NCBI RefSeq assembly: GCF_963855985.1
Contig: NC_087096.1
Span: forward strand, 1,798,001 to 1,862,000
Direction of reading: 5' to 3'
From: Ostrinia nubilalis
Taxonomy: Eukaryota; Arthropoda; Insecta; Lepidoptera; Crambidae
DNA length: 64,000 nt
The translations under genes were made by a program, and so were the position numbers. Shown piece after piece: positions 63,116 to 64,000 of the stretch (position 1 is its first letter; each line of letters opens with the position of its first letter). The notes beneath the pieces are model-generated. The model saw nothing but the letters and a program-made list of their open reading frames with translations. It made no database searches and was not told the DNA's origin.

Positions 63116-64000
63116 TACAGTGTGTCCGGGCATGTAGTGATCAAACTTTAAGGGCGTAATCTATGGACAATTTTATCGATGAAAATACTTCAAATTTGGG
63201 GCCTGACCCATTTCTCGAAAAATTACATCGATTTAAGTTTTTAATTTTTAGTTTACACCTCTTCTTTAAAAAACAAGTGAAAGCGTGGGTAGCTTAACAT
63301 TAATAGGCAAATATTTTATATCATGCGATAGCCAATAAAATTATCTATTAGTAGAAGAAGAAAGCAGACACAAGTTTCATACATTTTATGGGAGTAAGAA
63401 TGGATTTAATTAGAAAAATACATTACTTTTTTCACTTCTTTTTCAGTTATTTTCCAACACAAGAAAAACCAGGTCGTGAAGGTATGTTTTATTTGCATTG
63501 TATTATTAGTATTTGAGCTATTCTACAAAACGAATGTAAATTTATTAGTCTACGTCTATTAGTTTCGACGTAATTGTTGAATAAAGATACCCCTTCCCAG
63601 CGGTTTCCATAGCGCACGCGACATGCGAAAATGCACTGCCTAAAAGAATCACACAACCTATTCCGATTACTATGGAAACCGCTGGGAAGGGGTATCTTTG
63701 TTCAACAATTACGTCAAAACTAATAGACGTAGACTAATAAATTTACATTCGTTTTGTAGAATAGCTCAAATACTAAAAATACAATGCAAATAAAACATAC
63801 CTTAACGACCTGGTTTTTCGTGTGTTGGAAAATAACTGAAAAAGAAGTGAAAAAAGTAATGTATTTTTCTAATTAAATCCATTCTTACTCCCATAAAATG
63901 TATGAAACTTGTGTCTGCTTTCTTCTTCTACTAATAGATAATTTTATTGGCTATCGCATGATATAAAATATTTGCCTATTAATGTTAAGCTACCCACGCT
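63116..64000. mobile_element. Long foldback element, cut by the window edge
   Basis: TACAGTGTGTCCGGGCATGT opens the left arm at 63116. The arms are mirrored around 63641: 63612 pairs with 63670 and 63282 pairs with 64000, with few mismatches and no shift. The loop is about 57 bp. By symmetry the element should end near 64166. No coding frame is present. Confidence 0.8.

Overview
This window is AT-rich, intron-rich eukaryotic DNA dense in small mobile elements, and it reads as an insect genome, most probably a moth or butterfly. The support is an insect-type ionotropic receptor gene of the IR75 kind, a BEL/Pao retrotransposon, many 5'-truncated RTE-like LINE tails, tRNA-derived SINEs of a type I associate with Lepidoptera, and many MITEs. 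No bacterial gene, operon or CRISPR array was seen.

Layout. 1-5225 is gene-free sequence with a few repeats. 5226-12807 (minus strand) holds one complete gene, reconstructed here as 15 exons with compatible splice phases. It encodes a 662-residue IR75-family ionotropic receptor: signal peptide, amino-terminal region, split ligand-binding domain, pore and three membrane segments. Most of its longer introns carry LINE, SINE or MITE insertions. 12808-27580 is intergenic, with an inverted pair of 240-bp repeats, a decayed Tc1-like transposase fragment, a SINE, several terminal-inverted-repeat elements and LINE remains. 27664-34898 is a complete BEL/Pao LTR retrotransposon on the minus strand, with identical 586-bp LTRs, a 5-bp target duplication and one uninterrupted 1780-codon gag-pol frame. 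Removing it restores an open plus-strand reading frame between a plausible splice acceptor and donor, so it may have landed in a host exon. 35296-64000 contains no gene I can support and is a patchwork of MITEs, SINEs and LINE tails, ending in a long inverted repeat cut by the window edge.

How the pieces work together. The receptor would be an odorant or acid-sensing channel subunit in the dendritic membrane of sensory neurons, by analogy with the family. The BEL element encodes everything typical of an autonomous LTR element (gag, protease, reverse transcriptase, RNase H, integrase). The RTE-like LINE copies show its integration chemistry directly: 10-11-bp target duplications, two tail types, and three copies with inverted 5' parts. 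The MITEs are non-autonomous, and no matching intact DNA transposase is present here.
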